Assembly (NCBI GenBank): GCA_900551365.1
Contig: URVZ01000004.1
Span: 1-51,618, forward strand
From: an uncultured Collinsella sp.
Lineage (GTDB): Bacteria > Actinomycetota > Coriobacteriia > Coriobacteriales > Coriobacteriaceae
Length of the DNA stretch: 51,618 bases
Direction of reading: 5' to 3'
Below are positions 8,963-19,088 of this stretch, in pieces; positions within the stretch are counted from its first letter, which is position 1; each line of letters starts with the position of its first letter. The notes under the pieces were generated by a model. That model was not told where the DNA came from. It was given only the letters and a program-made list of their open reading frames with translations, and ran no database searches. The translations under genes were made by a program, and so were the position numbers.

Positions 8963-9205
8963 TTAGGCCTCCTTGGCAGCTTCGATAGCGTCGACGGCGT
9001 CGGCGACAGAGTTGAGCGAGAGCAGGGTCTCGTCATCGATCTCGAGGTTGAACTCGTCCTCGATAGCCGTAACCAGCTGCAGGCGCTCGAGCGAGTTGGC
9101 ATCGAGGTCGTCAAAGGTGGTCTCCTCGCTAATTTCGGCAACATCGACGCCTAGAACGTCAGCAGCGACCTCGGCGATCTTGTCGAAGATTTCGGAGCGG
9201 TCCAT
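8963..9205 (-). CDS. acpP: acyl carrier protein
   Basis: Carries acyl chains as phosphopantetheine thioesters in fatty acid synthesis. The product is 80 aa, acidic and helical. The start is the ATG at 9205 (MDRSEIFDKI); an upstream in-frame extension lacks family similarity. The prosthetic-group Ser is in DANSLERLQL: the usual Asp of the DSL signature is Asn here. It sits between plsX, its acyl-transfer partner, and rnc, an order common in Gram-positives. Confidence 0.93.
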   Translation of the reverse strand: MDRSEIFDKIAEVAADVLGVDVAEISEETTFDDLDANSLERLQLVTAIEDEFNLEIDDETLLSLNSVADAVDAIEAAKEA

Positions 9206-9242
9206 AGCGCTTCCTCTCATAGTACATGAATACCAAAAGAAT

Positions 9243-9262
9243 GGTACCGCCCGGGCGGTACC
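9243..9262. terminator. perfect 20-bp palindrome between plsX and acpP
   Basis: GGTACCGCCCGGGCGGTACC is fully self-complementary and can form an 8-bp stem with a CCGG loop. On the minus strand it is followed by ATTCTTTT, so a weak terminator after plsX is possible. A protein-binding operator for acpP is the alternative. Confidence 0.45.
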
Positions 9263-9329
9263 AAGACACGGTTCTGATTCTACCCCACGACGTGCGCCGC
9301 GAAGCACATAACAGCGCTCTAACTCGCTC

Positions 9330-10349
9330 TTACAAAACGATACTGTCCATAGAGTTGGCGACATTCTCGACCAGCCCGGCGCGCACGGCTTCGGCCGCCG
9401 CGAGCGTACCGTTTTTGACAGCCTCGACCGAGGTGGCGCCATGGCCGATCAGGACCACGCCGCGCAGGCCCAGAAGAATCGCGCCGCCCTTGGCGTCGCC
9501 AGAGAGCTTGGCCTTAATCTCGCGCATCTGCTTTTTGATGAGCAGCGCGGCGATCTTGGTGCCGAGCGAGGCCATAAAGGCGCCCTTGAGCTCCTGCAGC
9601 AAAAACTTGGCAGCGCCCTCGGTAGCTTTGAGAGCGATATTACCCGACATGCCATCGGCAACGACGACATCGAAGTTACCTGAGGTGAGGTCGGTGCCCT
9701 CGCAGTTACCAACAAAGCCGGGAACGGCGGCCTTCATAGCAGGGAAACAGGCCTTGGTAAAGTTGGAGCCCTTCTCATCCTCGGTGCCATTGGCAAGCAG
9801 GCCCACGCGAGGATGCTCGATGCCCAGGACGACGCGGGCATAGGCGCTACCCATCTGGGCAAAACGCACCATGTCATCGACCTCCACATCGGGGTTGGCA
9901 CCCATGTCGCACAGCACCGTCAGACCGCCGGCGCGATTGGGCAGCGCATTGGTCAGACAGGGGCGCACCGGCTGCTTCTTGCCTTCGGCCTGATACCTAA
10001 ACGGCGTCACATAGGCGGTGGCGGCGGCGGTCATGGCACCGGTGGAGCCGGCGGAGAAGAACGCATCCGCGTTGCCCTTCTTAATGGCGCGGCAAGAAAG
10101 CACGATCGACGACTTACGCTTGGTCATCACGGCGCGAATGGGATCGTCATCCATGGCGATAACGTCAGGCGCCTCAAGGGCCTCAACACGTGCATGGGAA
10201 GCTGCAAAGGGATTGACGATTTCGGCGGGACCAGCTGCCAAGACCTCGATATCGGGATCGGCGGCAAGTGCAGCCTCAATACCGTCGAGGACAACCTGCG
10301 GCTTCTCGTCTCCACCCACAACGTCTACACAAACGCGAACGTTACTCAT
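9330..10349 (-). CDS. plsX: phosphate acyltransferase PlsX
   Basis: Converts acyl-ACP to acyl-phosphate for PlsY in phospholipid synthesis; peripheral membrane enzyme. The product is 339 aa. Family features: an early CVDVVGGDEKP in place of the common DAMGGD, SAGSTGAM, the GANPDVEVDDMVRFAQMG segment, VVADGMSGNIALKATEG, and a late HGATSVEAVKNG. The ATG at 10349 is chosen because AAGGAG is 7 nt upstream; the ATG six bases earlier lies too close to that site. It follows rpmF, as in many Gram-positives. Confidence 0.94.
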   Translation of the reverse strand: MSNVRVCVDVVGGDEKPQVVLDGIEAALAADPDIEVLAAGPAEIVNPFAASHARVEALEAPDVIAMDDDPIRAVMTKRKSSIVLSCRAIKKGNADAFFSAGSTGAMTAAATAYVTPFRYQAEGKKQPVRPCLTNALPNRAGGLTVLCDMGANPDVEVDDMVRFAQMGSAYARVVLGIEHPRVGLLANGTEDEKGSNFTKACFPAMKAAVPGFVGNCEGTDLTSGNFDVVVADGMSGNIALKATEGAAKFLLQELKGAFMASLGTKIAALLIKKQMREIKAKLSGDAKGGAILLGLRGVVLIGHGATSVEAVKNGTLAAAEAVRAGLVENVANSMDSIVL

Positions 10350-10436
10350 ATACATGCTCCTTATACAAAAATGGCCGACTCATTGAGCCGGCCATTGTGG
10401 TTCCAGTTGGAACGGCATCGCATCCAGAGTATACAG

Positions 10437-10616
10437 TTACTCGGTAACGATAACCTCGCGGTCCTTGTAGAAACCGCAGCTGGGGCACACGTGGTGCGGG
10501 AGCTTGACAGCACCGCAACGGGGGCACGTGGACTGAGCCGCAGCCGAGATCTTCATGTTGGCGGAACGGCGGGTGTGAGTGCGGATACGACCCTGCTTTT
10601 GTTTAGGTACGGGCAT
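10437..10616 (-). CDS. rpmF: 50S ribosomal protein L32
   Basis: Small zinc-ribbon protein of the large ribosomal subunit. The product is 59 aa, starting MPVPKQKQGRIRTHTRRS, with Cys pairs CPRC and CPSC that form the zinc site (about residues 31-47) and ending VIVTE. It belongs to the usual DUF177-rpmF-plsX-acpP order. I translated it directly from the sequence; there is no competing frame. Confidence 0.95.
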   Translation of the reverse strand: MPVPKQKQGRIRTHTRRSANMKISAAAQSTCPRCGAVKLPHHVCPSCGFYKDREVIVTE

Positions 10617-10680
10617 AGTGACCTTCCTTATGAACTATCCAGTGTGGCGATTACGCGCAAGTAGCGATACTACCACAGTT

Positions 10681-11235
10681 TTACTCGTCAAGCTTGAGAT
10701 TCTTCAATGCTGCAAATGGATTTTCCGTGGCTTCGGCCCATTCGGCCTCGGCTTGGGCAGCACAATCGCATTGCTCCACGTTGAGATTGGCGCCGCAAAC
10801 GGGACAAAGACCGCGGCAATCGGGCTTGCAGAGCACAACAAACGGCGTGTCCATGACAACGGCGTCGTTGATGGGCTCGCCCAGATCGACGACGCGATCC
10901 TCGCCCAGGAGCTCATAGCCGTCTTCGTAGGCCTCGGGGTCCTCGGGCTCATGGAAGAGATAGAACTCCTCGATCTCGCCGGCGATGTCAAACGAGGCGG
11001 GCTCCAGGCAACGGTCGCACTCGCCGGTGGCGTGCGCGCGAACCATGCCGGTAAGCAGAACACCGGTGCCGGCATTGGTAAAGACCACGTCATAGTCGAT
11101 ACCGTCCTGCAGCTGGTACTCTTTCTCGCCCACCGTGTAGGCAGCGACATCGACCTTACCGGTCAGCGGATACGAGTCTCCGGGAAACTCGAGCTGCTCG
11201 GAAAGATCGACGGTAACGCTCGGGAACTCAGCCAT
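10681..11235 (-). CDS. DUF177 / YceD-family protein
   Basis: The product is 184 aa. In bacteria and plastids this family is linked to 23S rRNA accumulation and almost always precedes rpmF, as here. Visible features: CDRC at about 74-77 and CKPDCRGLCPVCG at about 137-149, two Cys clusters usual in the family, and an acidic middle. The ATG at 11235 overlaps the stop of the preceding gene (TAATG), which supports this start over the GTG six bases upstream. Confidence 0.88.
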   Translation of the reverse strand: MAEFPSVTVDLSEQLEFPGDSYPLTGKVDVAAYTVGEKEYQLQDGIDYDVVFTNAGTGVLLTGMVRAHATGECDRCLEPASFDIAGEIEEFYLFHEPEDPEAYEDGYELLGEDRVVDLGEPINDAVVMDTPFVVLCKPDCRGLCPVCGANLNVEQCDCAAQAEAEWAEATENPFAALKNLKLDE

Positions 11236-11732
11236 TACCACTGACCATTCTGCTGGGCGGCGCCCTCATTGAGCTGCTGGCGGCAACGGGTGACGGTGCC
11301 GGTCAGACTCTTGAGGTTCTCCTCCAGGTGCGTAAAGACCTGCTCGGCGTAATCCTCGGCAGCATAGCGCGTCTCGCGCTCATACTGCTGGGCACGGTCG
11401 CGGATATCGTCGGCCTGCTGCTGCGCAAGGCGAACAATTTCCTGCTCACCGGCAATAGTGAGGGCCTGCTGCTGAGCGTCGGCGATGATGGAATCGGCCT
11501 GAGCGGCGGCGGAAGCCATAAGCTCCTCGCGCTCTTTGAGGATACGGCGGGACTTCTGCCATTCCTCGGGATAGCTCATGCGGATCTCATCGAGGATGTT
11601 AAAGAAGACGTCGGCATCGATGACCTTCATCTGGGCGTTCTTGCCGAACGGCGTCTTAGCCTCTTGGATGAGCCCCTCGAGCTCGTCGACAAGGCTCACG
11701 ATCCTGTCGCCAGGAAAATTCTCGCCCGGCAT
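11235..11732 (-). CDS. coiled-coil protein of unknown function
   Basis: The product is 165 aa. N-terminal segment MPGENFPGDRIVSLVDELEGLIQEAK, then a long Gln/Ala/Glu-rich helix with heptad character from about residue 55 to the end (REELMASAAAQADSIIADAQQQ, ETRYAAEDYAEQVFTHLEEN). It resembles ATP-synthase b subunit-like or DivIVA-like helical proteins found next to coaD in this lineage, but I cannot assign a function. The start at 11732 has AAAGGAG 5 nt upstream. Translationally coupled to DUF177. Confidence 0.8.
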   Translation of the reverse strand: MPGENFPGDRIVSLVDELEGLIQEAKTPFGKNAQMKVIDADVFFNILDEIRMSYPEEWQKSRRILKEREELMASAAAQADSIIADAQQQALTIAGEQEIVRLAQQQADDIRDRAQQYERETRYAAEDYAEQVFTHLEENLKSLTGTVTRCRQQLNEGAAQQNGQW

Positions 11733-11800
11733 CCGGTCTCCTTTCATAGGTAACATATCATCGTGCTAGTTTACCACATGCCACCTGGCAATAAAAAACG

Positions 11801-12298
11801 TCACGAAAAGCGATGTTTAAGCGCCTCGACCACATTAGCCGGCACAAACGTCGAAACATCACTACCGAGCGAGGCGATCTGGCGTACAACCGAGCTCGAG
11901 ATGTAGCCATACTGCGGAGCACTCATGACAAAGATGGACTCCAGCTCGTTATCCAAGCGGTAGTTGAGGTCGGCTTGCTGCAGCTCATACTCAAAGTCGG
12001 TCATGGCGCGTAGGCCCTTGACCACGGCACCGGCACCCTGCTCGCGAGCAAAGTCGACGAGCAGTCCGGTAAAGGGCAGGACCTCGACGCCATCGATATC
12101 ACCGAGTGCCTCACGGGCCAGCGCCACGCGTTCATCGAGCGTAAACGTGGTGCCCACGCCGTTTTTGCCCTGCGACTCGGCAACGGCCACGATCACACTG
12201 GGAAAAATGCGGCGGGCGCGGCGGATGACGTCGATATGGCCAAACGTGATGGGATCGAAGGTACCCGGAACGATGACGCGGTTAATGGTGTCACTCAT
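11801..12298 (-). CDS. coaD: phosphopantetheine adenylyltransferase
   Basis: Transfers AMP to 4'-phosphopantetheine in coenzyme A synthesis. The product is 165 aa. Nucleotidyltransferase motif PGTFDPITFGHIDVI (TxGH) at the N-terminus, the KGLRAMTDFEYE substrate loop and a C-terminal ISSSVVRQIA equivalent to the ISST motif. The ATG at 12298 overlaps the end of rsmD by 8 nt, the usual rsmD-coaD pair. It supplies the arm used on the ACP encoded downstream. Confidence 0.95.
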   Translation of the reverse strand: MSDTINRVIVPGTFDPITFGHIDVIRRARRIFPSVIVAVAESQGKNGVGTTFTLDERVALAREALGDIDGVEVLPFTGLLVDFAREQGAGAVVKGLRAMTDFEYELQQADLNYRLDNELESIFVMSAPQYGYISSSVVRQIASLGSDVSTFVPANVVEALKHRFS

Positions 12299-12941
12299 GG
12301 GCATCCTCCTGAAACGTCGTGCCGTCGCTGTCATCGGCATCGGTGGCGATGTCGTCATCCTCGCCCTCGCCGACCCAACGGAGCAGATCGACCGAGGTGA
12401 TGCCATAGCGTTTCTCACGCACGGTTACAAAGCCGGCAGGATGTGCACCCGCGTCGGCGGCAGCATGCTCAAACAGAGCATAGGCGCCCGGGGTGAGCAG
12501 ACCCTGCTGGGCCAGGTTCTGCAGCAGCTCATCGACCGGCTTGGCACCAAAAGCATAGGGCGGGTCGAGCAAGACCAGATCGAAGGGGCCGCCCGGCACG
12601 CGGCCGCGCGAAGCGCTCGCAAGGACATCGCCCGTCACCACACGCCAACGCGCGCGATCGCGACAGAGCGACTCGATATTCTTGGTTATGAGCCTCGCGG
12701 CATTGCGATCGATCTCGAACGTCGTGAGCGAACGGGCGCCCCGCGAGAGCATCTCGATGCCTAGGGCACCGGAGCCGCCAAAGGCATCCAGTACGCGAAC
12801 CTCGTCCAAATCAAAGCCGAAGGCCGATAGGACCATGGATGCACACGCCTCGCGCACGCGGTCGGTCGTCGGACGCGTAACATCGCGACCGCGCGGTTCT
12901 TCGATCTTGCGACCGCGCCATTCACCGCCGATGATTCTCAT
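12291..12941 (-). CDS. rsmD: 16S rRNA (guanine(966)-N(2))-methyltransferase RsmD
   Basis: SAM-dependent methyltransferase acting on 16S rRNA in the 30S subunit. The product is 216 aa. Starts MRIIGGEWRGRKI, the typical beginning; SAM-binding loop VLDAFGGSGALGIEMLSRGA (50-69); catalytic DPPY at 126-129. The C-terminal 15 residues are acidic (GEGEDDDIATDADDSDG). It overlaps recG by 4 nt upstream and coaD by 8 nt downstream. Confidence 0.94.
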   Translation of the reverse strand: MRIIGGEWRGRKIEEPRGRDVTRPTTDRVREACASMVLSAFGFDLDEVRVLDAFGGSGALGIEMLSRGARSLTTFEIDRNAARLITKNIESLCRDRARWRVVTGDVLASASRGRVPGGPFDLVLLDPPYAFGAKPVDELLQNLAQQGLLTPGAYALFEHAAADAGAHPAGFVTVREKRYGITSVDLLRWVGEGEDDDIATDADDSDGTTFQEDAHE

Positions 12942-15115
12942 CCTCCGCTGACCTCCTTAAAAATATGTCGATATCGCTTGGCGACCGCATCGCGCAGGGG
13001 ACGCGTCGCCACAGAGTCAAGATTACTAGCATACCGCAAGAGCTCGACCGCGTCCAAATGCGCCCACTCGATGAGCTCCTCATCGGCATCAAGGTCGACA
13101 AAACGCAGGGTCACGCCACCATGCTGACGGTAACCCAAGATTTCACCCTCGTGGCGAAGTCGCAGGTCCATCTGTGCAAGCGTAAAGCCATCTGCGGTCT
13201 TCTCGAGCGACTGCAGGCGATCTTGTGCCGCCGATGTACCGCCGTTGCCCTTGGAGTGCGTCATGACCAGGCATGTGCCCGCCACGGTACCACGGCCCAC
13301 ACGTCCACGAAGCTGATGCAGGGCGGCCAAACCAAAGCGCTCACCGTTCTCGATGACCATCACGGTGGCATTGGGCACGTCGACGCCCACCTCGACCACG
13401 GTGGTCGAGACGAGCACGTCAATCTCGCCGCGTTTAAAGGCGTCGATCACGCGATCCTTCTCCCCCGCCCGCATGCGGCCGTGGAGGCGCTCGACAGTAA
13501 GACCCGGCAGCGCCAGGCGCAGGCGGTCGAGCTCGGTTGCCGTATCGTGCAGCGGCACGGGGACGGTCACGCGGCCCTCGTCGTCACGGGCGATACCGGG
13601 CACATCCTCGAGCTCGTCGGCCGAGTCACTCGGCTCCACAAGCGGACAGATCACGTAGGCCTGCTGGCCCTTCTCGTGTGCCTCACGGATGGCACCATAG
13701 GCCAGGTCGCGGCTCGACTCGGTAAGGACGCGCGTCGTCACGCCGGCACCCGGGACGGGACGATGGCGAATGATGCTCGTGTCCAGGTCGCCGTAGACCG
13801 AGAGCGCCAGCGTGCGCGGGATGGGCGTCGCCGTCATGACGAGCAGGTCCGCGCCGGGACCCTTCGCGCGCAAGGCATTGCGCTGGCCCACGCCAAAGCG
13901 GTGTTGTTCGTCGATGACCACGAGCGACAAGTGCTTAAAATTCACGTCTTCGGAAAGCACGGCATGCGTACCAAAGAGCACGTCAAGCTCGCCCGATTCC
14001 AACTGCGAATGGATGAGCTCGCGCTCCGCCGCCGGCGTGGCGCCCGTCAGGAGCGCCCAAGACATGCCGGCCTGAGAGAGCAAAGGGCCGGTCTTATCGG
14101 CATACTGACGAGCCAGCACGCCCGTAGGCGCCATGACGCAGGCCTGGGTGCCGCTATCGACGGCTACGGCCAACGCACAGGCGGCAACGGCCGTCTTGCC
14201 GGTACCGACATCGCCCAGCAGCAGACGGTTCATGACGCGCGTATCATCGCACATATCGTGCAAAATATCCTGGAATGCGGCCTCCTGCTCGTCGCTCAGC
14301 GAAAACAGCAGGGCCTGCCTAAGAGCAACAAGGTGCTCACCCGCGGTGTGGGCGTAGGGAACCACCTCGACCAAGCCGCCGTCATTGCGCAGACGAAGCG
14401 CGAGCTGCAGGTACAGGCATTCCTCATAGGCCAAACGGCGGCGCGCAATGTCGCGCTCGGCCATACTCGAGGGAAAGTGAATCGAACGAAGCGCACGGGC
14501 ATTGCTCATGAGCTTGCGCTTTGCGCGCAGCGGTGCCGGGATGGGATCAAAGGGATTGCCGACGAGCTCAAGAGCACCGCTCACAATGCGACGCATCCAT
14601 GCCTGGCTTACGCCATCACTTACGTAGTGGACCGGCAAAATGGTACCCGCGGCACGACCATCCTCAAGCTTTTCAAAATGCGGCGAGGCCATCTGCTTAA
14701 AGCCGTAGGCAAACTCGACCTTACCCATCACGGCCAGACGGTCACCCCGCTTAAGCTGCTGGGCAATCCAGGGCTGGCGGAAAAAGGCGACCTGCAGCAC
14801 ACCCGTGTCATCCACGAGCGATACCTCGGTCACCTGCATGCGCGGACGAGGCTGCTTTTGAACAATGCGGTCGACCGTGGCAACGATGGTGCACACGGTC
14901 CCGATGGGCGCCATCTCGATGGACCATGAGCGGGTAAAGTCCAGATATCGATGCGGGATATGGAGAAGGAGGTCCCCCACCGTCCGGATTCCCAGACGGC
15001 GAAGGGCCTCCTCACGTTTACCCGAAACATATTTGAGTCGCGCGATATCCTCGCCGAGCGCATTGCTCTGGGCAAAGCGCTCCGAGACGCGCGGCACGGA
15101 GCATAGCTCGGACAT
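12938..15115 (-). CDS. recG: ATP-dependent DNA helicase RecG
   Basis: Branch-migrating helicase that remodels stalled forks and Holliday junctions. The product is 725 aa. N-terminal wedge/OB domain about 60-200; Walker A LLGDVGTGKTAVA at about 306; DEQH at about 404 with FGVGQRNALRAKG; MTATPIPRTLAL; QLRGRVGRG in the C-terminal helicase lobe. It starts 10 nt after the FakA-like gene stop and overlaps rsmD. Confidence 0.96.
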   Translation of the reverse strand: MSELCSVPRVSERFAQSNALGEDIARLKYVSGKREEALRRLGIRTVGDLLLHIPHRYLDFTRSWSIEMAPIGTVCTIVATVDRIVQKQPRPRMQVTEVSLVDDTGVLQVAFFRQPWIAQQLKRGDRLAVMGKVEFAYGFKQMASPHFEKLEDGRAAGTILPVHYVSDGVSQAWMRRIVSGALELVGNPFDPIPAPLRAKRKLMSNARALRSIHFPSSMAERDIARRRLAYEECLYLQLALRLRNDGGLVEVVPYAHTAGEHLVALRQALLFSLSDEQEAAFQDILHDMCDDTRVMNRLLLGDVGTGKTAVAACALAVAVDSGTQACVMAPTGVLARQYADKTGPLLSQAGMSWALLTGATPAAERELIHSQLESGELDVLFGTHAVLSEDVNFKHLSLVVIDEQHRFGVGQRNALRAKGPGADLLVMTATPIPRTLALSVYGDLDTSIIRHRPVPGAGVTTRVLTESSRDLAYGAIREAHEKGQQAYVICPLVEPSDSADELEDVPGIARDDEGRVTVPVPLHDTATELDRLRLALPGLTVERLHGRMRAGEKDRVIDAFKRGEIDVLVSTTVVEVGVDVPNATVMVIENGERFGLAALHQLRGRVGRGTVAGTCLVMTHSKGNGGTSAAQDRLQSLEKTADGFTLAQMDLRLRHEGEILGYRQHGGVTLRFVDLDADEELIEWAHLDAVELLRYASNLDSVATRPLRDAVAKRYRHIFKEVSGG

Positions 15116-15125
15116 GCTCAGATGC

Positions 15126-16787
15126 CTACTCGATCGAGAAGATCACGGGATAGAGCGGCTGCTCGCCACGATGGGCATCAATCTCCAAGTCGGGCTGAGC
15201 CTCCTCGATGGCGTCGACGATCTCCTGGAAGGCCTCGTCGGACAGCTCCTCGCCGGCCAGAATCGTCAGCGCGTCGCCTTCCTCTTCCTCCTGCATACGG
15301 TTGATGCAGTCGAGGGTGACCTGTTTCACATCGGAGCCGACCACGTCGATGGAACCGGCGATGATGCCCATGACGTCACCGGAGTGAATCGGAGAGCCGT
15401 CCGAGGCGCTGGAATCGCGCACGGCGCGGGTGACCTCGCCATCGCGGACCTCGCTGATGGCGTCGACCATGGCGGCGACGGCGTCCTCGAGCTCGGAATC
15501 GGGCAGGACGGCGAACAGCGCGGAGAACGCCTGGGGAACGGTCTTGGTGGGAACGACGGCGACCTTCTTATCGGTGCAGGCAGAGGCAGCGGCCTCGGCA
15601 GCCATGCGGATGTTGCCGTTGTTGGGCAGGATGATGACCGAGGTCGCGTTGACCTGGTCGACGGCGCCCAGCAGATCGGCGGTCGAGGGGTTCATGGTCT
15701 GGCCACCCGAGACGATCACGTCAACGCCGAGGGACTTGAGGATGTCGGCCTCGCCCGAACCGGCGGCAACGGCGACAAAGCCCAGCGCCTTGGCGGGCTC
15801 GGCGGCCTTTTCCTGATCCTCGTGGATCTTGGCGGTACGGTCGTGGGCCTCCATCTCCATGTTGTGGATAAAGACCTCATAGATCTGACCGAGCTGCAGC
15901 ATGTGCTCGAGCACCAGGTTGGGGGTGTTGGAGTGCACATGGATCTTGTAGTCGGGATAGGCGCCCACGAGAAGCTCGCAGTCGCCCATGGAACCCAGGA
16001 ACTTAAGGCACTCGTCCTCGTCAAACGGGGCGTCGGCCTTAAACAGGAACTCGTTGCAGTAGCGGAACTCCGAGCCCTCCCAATCGTCGTTGGCCTCGAT
16101 CTCAACGCGACCAAGGGCCGCGTCGCGGGCAGAGACAGCGGAATCAAACGTGGCGGAGAAATCCTCGACAACGGTGCTGCGGCCAAGTGCTGCAGCCACA
16201 AAGTTCTCAAGGAAGATGGCGAAGCCAAAGGCGCCGGAGTCGACCACGCCGTTCTCCTTCAGAACGGGCAGCAGGTCGGGCGTGCGGGCGACGGACTGGT
16301 ACGCCTCGACGACGATAGCATCGAGCGCATCCTCGGCCGAGAACTTCTTCTTCTCGCACTCATCGGCCTTGGTCGAGACATCGCGCAGGACCGTGAGGAT
16401 CGTGCCCTCGATGGGCTTGCGGACAGCCTGGAAGGCAACCTTGACGGCACGACGGAAGGCGAAGGCAATGTTGGCGGACGTAATAGGCTCGTCGGCAGAG
16501 ACAAGACCCTCGGCCACGCCGCGCAGAATCTGCGAGGTGATGACTCCGGAGTTACCGCGGGCACCCATCAGGGAGCCGTGGGTGATGGCGCCGGCGATGG
16601 CCTCCATATCGGCATCGGCGGGAAGGGCGGAAAGCTCCTTGGTCACCGAGGCGAGCGTGAGCGACATGTTGGTGCCGGTGTCGCCGTCGGGTACGGGGAA
16701 GACGTTGAGCTTGTTGATCTCCTCGGCCTTGTCGGAAACGGCAGCCGCAGCGATCGGAAAACAGGTGCGAATGGTCTTTGCAATCAT
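15126..16787 (-). CDS. FakA-like fatty acid kinase / DAK2-domain protein
   Basis: The product is 553 aa. Residues 1-200 are a DhaL/DAK2 ATP-binding domain: NVFPVPDGDTGTNM (about 27-40) supplies Mg-ATP ligands, with GARGNSGVITSQILRG further on. The rest matches the YloV/FakA architecture of a central Cys-containing domain and a DAK1-like C-terminus. FakA phosphorylates fatty acids bound to a FakB (DegV) carrier, feeding acyl-phosphate to the PlsX/PlsY route; plsX is 5 kb downstream on the same strand. No FakB gene is visible here. It follows an Asp23 gene, the usual pair. Confidence 0.87.
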   Translation of the reverse strand: MIAKTIRTCFPIAAAAVSDKAEEINKLNVFPVPDGDTGTNMSLTLASVTKELSALPADADMEAIAGAITHGSLMGARGNSGVITSQILRGVAEGLVSADEPITSANIAFAFRRAVKVAFQAVRKPIEGTILTVLRDVSTKADECEKKKFSAEDALDAIVVEAYQSVARTPDLLPVLKENGVVDSGAFGFAIFLENFVAAALGRSTVVEDFSATFDSAVSARDAALGRVEIEANDDWEGSEFRYCNEFLFKADAPFDEDECLKFLGSMGDCELLVGAYPDYKIHVHSNTPNLVLEHMLQLGQIYEVFIHNMEMEAHDRTAKIHEDQEKAAEPAKALGFVAVAAGSGEADILKSLGVDVIVSGGQTMNPSTADLLGAVDQVNATSVIILPNNGNIRMAAEAAASACTDKKVAVVPTKTVPQAFSALFAVLPDSELEDAVAAMVDAISEVRDGEVTRAVRDSSASDGSPIHSGDVMGIIAGSIDVVGSDVKQVTLDCINRMQEEEEGDALTILAGEELSDEAFQEIVDAIEEAQPDLEIDAHRGEQPLYPVIFSIE

Positions 16788-16814
16788 GGGTATTTGAATC
16801 TCCGTTTTCGGATG

Positions 16815-17171
16815 CTAGTTCAGACGGCTCTTGAGCGCGTCGATATGGATGCCGATCTTAAGGCTGGCGGGATCGATCTGGGCGATCTCCTGCAGGGTAA
16901 AGGCAACGGAGCTCGAAAGATTGTGGCAGACGGACTTCATGTTGACGCCGTTCTCGAGCACGACGTGAAGATCGACCGTAAGGCCGTTCTCGTCGGCGGA
17001 GACAAGCACGCCCTTGCGGAGGCGCTGACCGGCAAGCAGGCGCACGCTCTCGGCGCCCTGGAGCTGTTCGGCCATACCGACGACGCCATAGCACGTCATC
17101 GCGGCATAACCGGCAATATCGGCAATAACGTCGTTCGAGACGCTCAGGCTGCCGTTAATGGTCTCAGACAC
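16815..17171 (-). CDS. Asp23/Gls24-family envelope stress protein
   Basis: The product is 118 aa. Typical family features: NDVIADIAGYAAMTCYGVVGMA near the N-terminus, a VLVSADENGLTVDLHVVLENGVNM strand pair, then VCHNLSSSVAFTLQEI and a short C-terminal helix. The start is GTG at 17171, preceded by AAGGAG with 6 nt spacing; the longer frame upstream has no ribosome binding site. In Gram-positives these proteins are membrane-associated or alkaline-shock proteins and this small type precedes the FakA gene. Confidence 0.88.
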   Translation of the reverse strand: MSETINGSLSVSNDVIADIAGYAAMTCYGVVGMAEQLQGAESVRLLAGQRLRKGVLVSADENGLTVDLHVVLENGVNMKSVCHNLSSSVAFTLQEIAQIDPASLKIGIHIDALKSRLN

Positions 17172-17330
17172 AAGAATCTCCTTATCTGGTGCTCGCGGCA
17201 CCATCTCGTGGGAGCAATCATTGGAATATTCTACAACGACCGCGCCATGTTGAGGTGGCGGGCCTCGGGATTACATCCTCGACACGAAATGTTGATACGG
17301 TAACGTTCGCGAACAGCGATCGCGGCATGA

Positions 17331-17360
17331 AAAAACCCGCCGCATAAGCGACGGGTTTTA
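17331..17360. terminator. intrinsic terminator after tRNA-Asn
   Basis: AAACCCGCCGC / GCGACGGGTTT, an 11-bp stem with one mismatch and an ATAA loop. On the minus strand the stem ends in a T-run, so it terminates the tRNA transcript upstream of the Asp23 gene. Confidence 0.7.
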
Positions 17361-17365
17361 CAACC

Positions 17366-17440
17366 TGGCTCCCCGGGTAGGACTCGAACCTACAACAGCG
17401 CGGTTAACAGCCGCGTGCTCTACCATTGAGCTACCGAGGA
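17366..17440 (-). tRNA. tRNA-Asn (GTT)
   Basis: A 75-nt cloverleaf read on the minus strand: acceptor TCCTCGG pairs with CCGGGGA; D arm AGCTCAATGGTAGAGC; anticodon arm GCGGC-TGTTAAC-CGC with anticodon GTT; T arm with GGTTCGAGTCC. CCA is encoded. It is transcribed between rpoD and the Asp23 gene. Confidence 0.96.
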
Positions 17441-17524
17441 ATAGGTGCGTGCTCTCAAGCAACGAAGTTTATTATACGGACGAATCAGCTCAGGGCAAGA
17501 ACTTTTTTAAGAAATTTTCCGACC

Positions 17525-17580
17525 TAGTCATTGGGGACGTTCTTAAACGACCAGTCATTCAAGAACGTCCCCAACGACTA
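17525..17580. repeat. REP-like palindrome
   Basis: Inverted arms AGTCATTGGGGACGTTCTT and AAGAACGTCCCCAACGACT (one mismatch) around a 16-nt centre, in the gap between rpoD and tRNA-Asn. GGGGACGTTCTT palindromes of this kind resemble dispersed REP elements served by Y1 transposases, but no second copy was found in this window. Confidence 0.5.
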
Positions 17581-17587
17581 CATGAAA

Positions 17588-17616
17588 GCGCCCTCAAGCG
17601 GATGTGCTTGAGGGCG
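17588..17616. terminator. rpoD terminator hairpin
   Basis: Perfect GCGCCCTCAAGC / GCTTGAGGGCGC stem with a short loop, 12 nt after the rpoD stop. The T-run on the minus strand is short (CTTTC). Confidence 0.6.
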
Positions 17617-17628
17617 CCTCTTGCTTGA

Positions 17629-18978
<1,350 letters not shown>

Positions 18979-19088
18979 AGATTCTCCCTTCGTAGTCCAC
19001 AGGACTCAATACTTTAGCACACACATGGACGTCTATACCCAAAATAAAGACAGGATATAGGCGAGAATACGCTGGTTGACCACAACAT

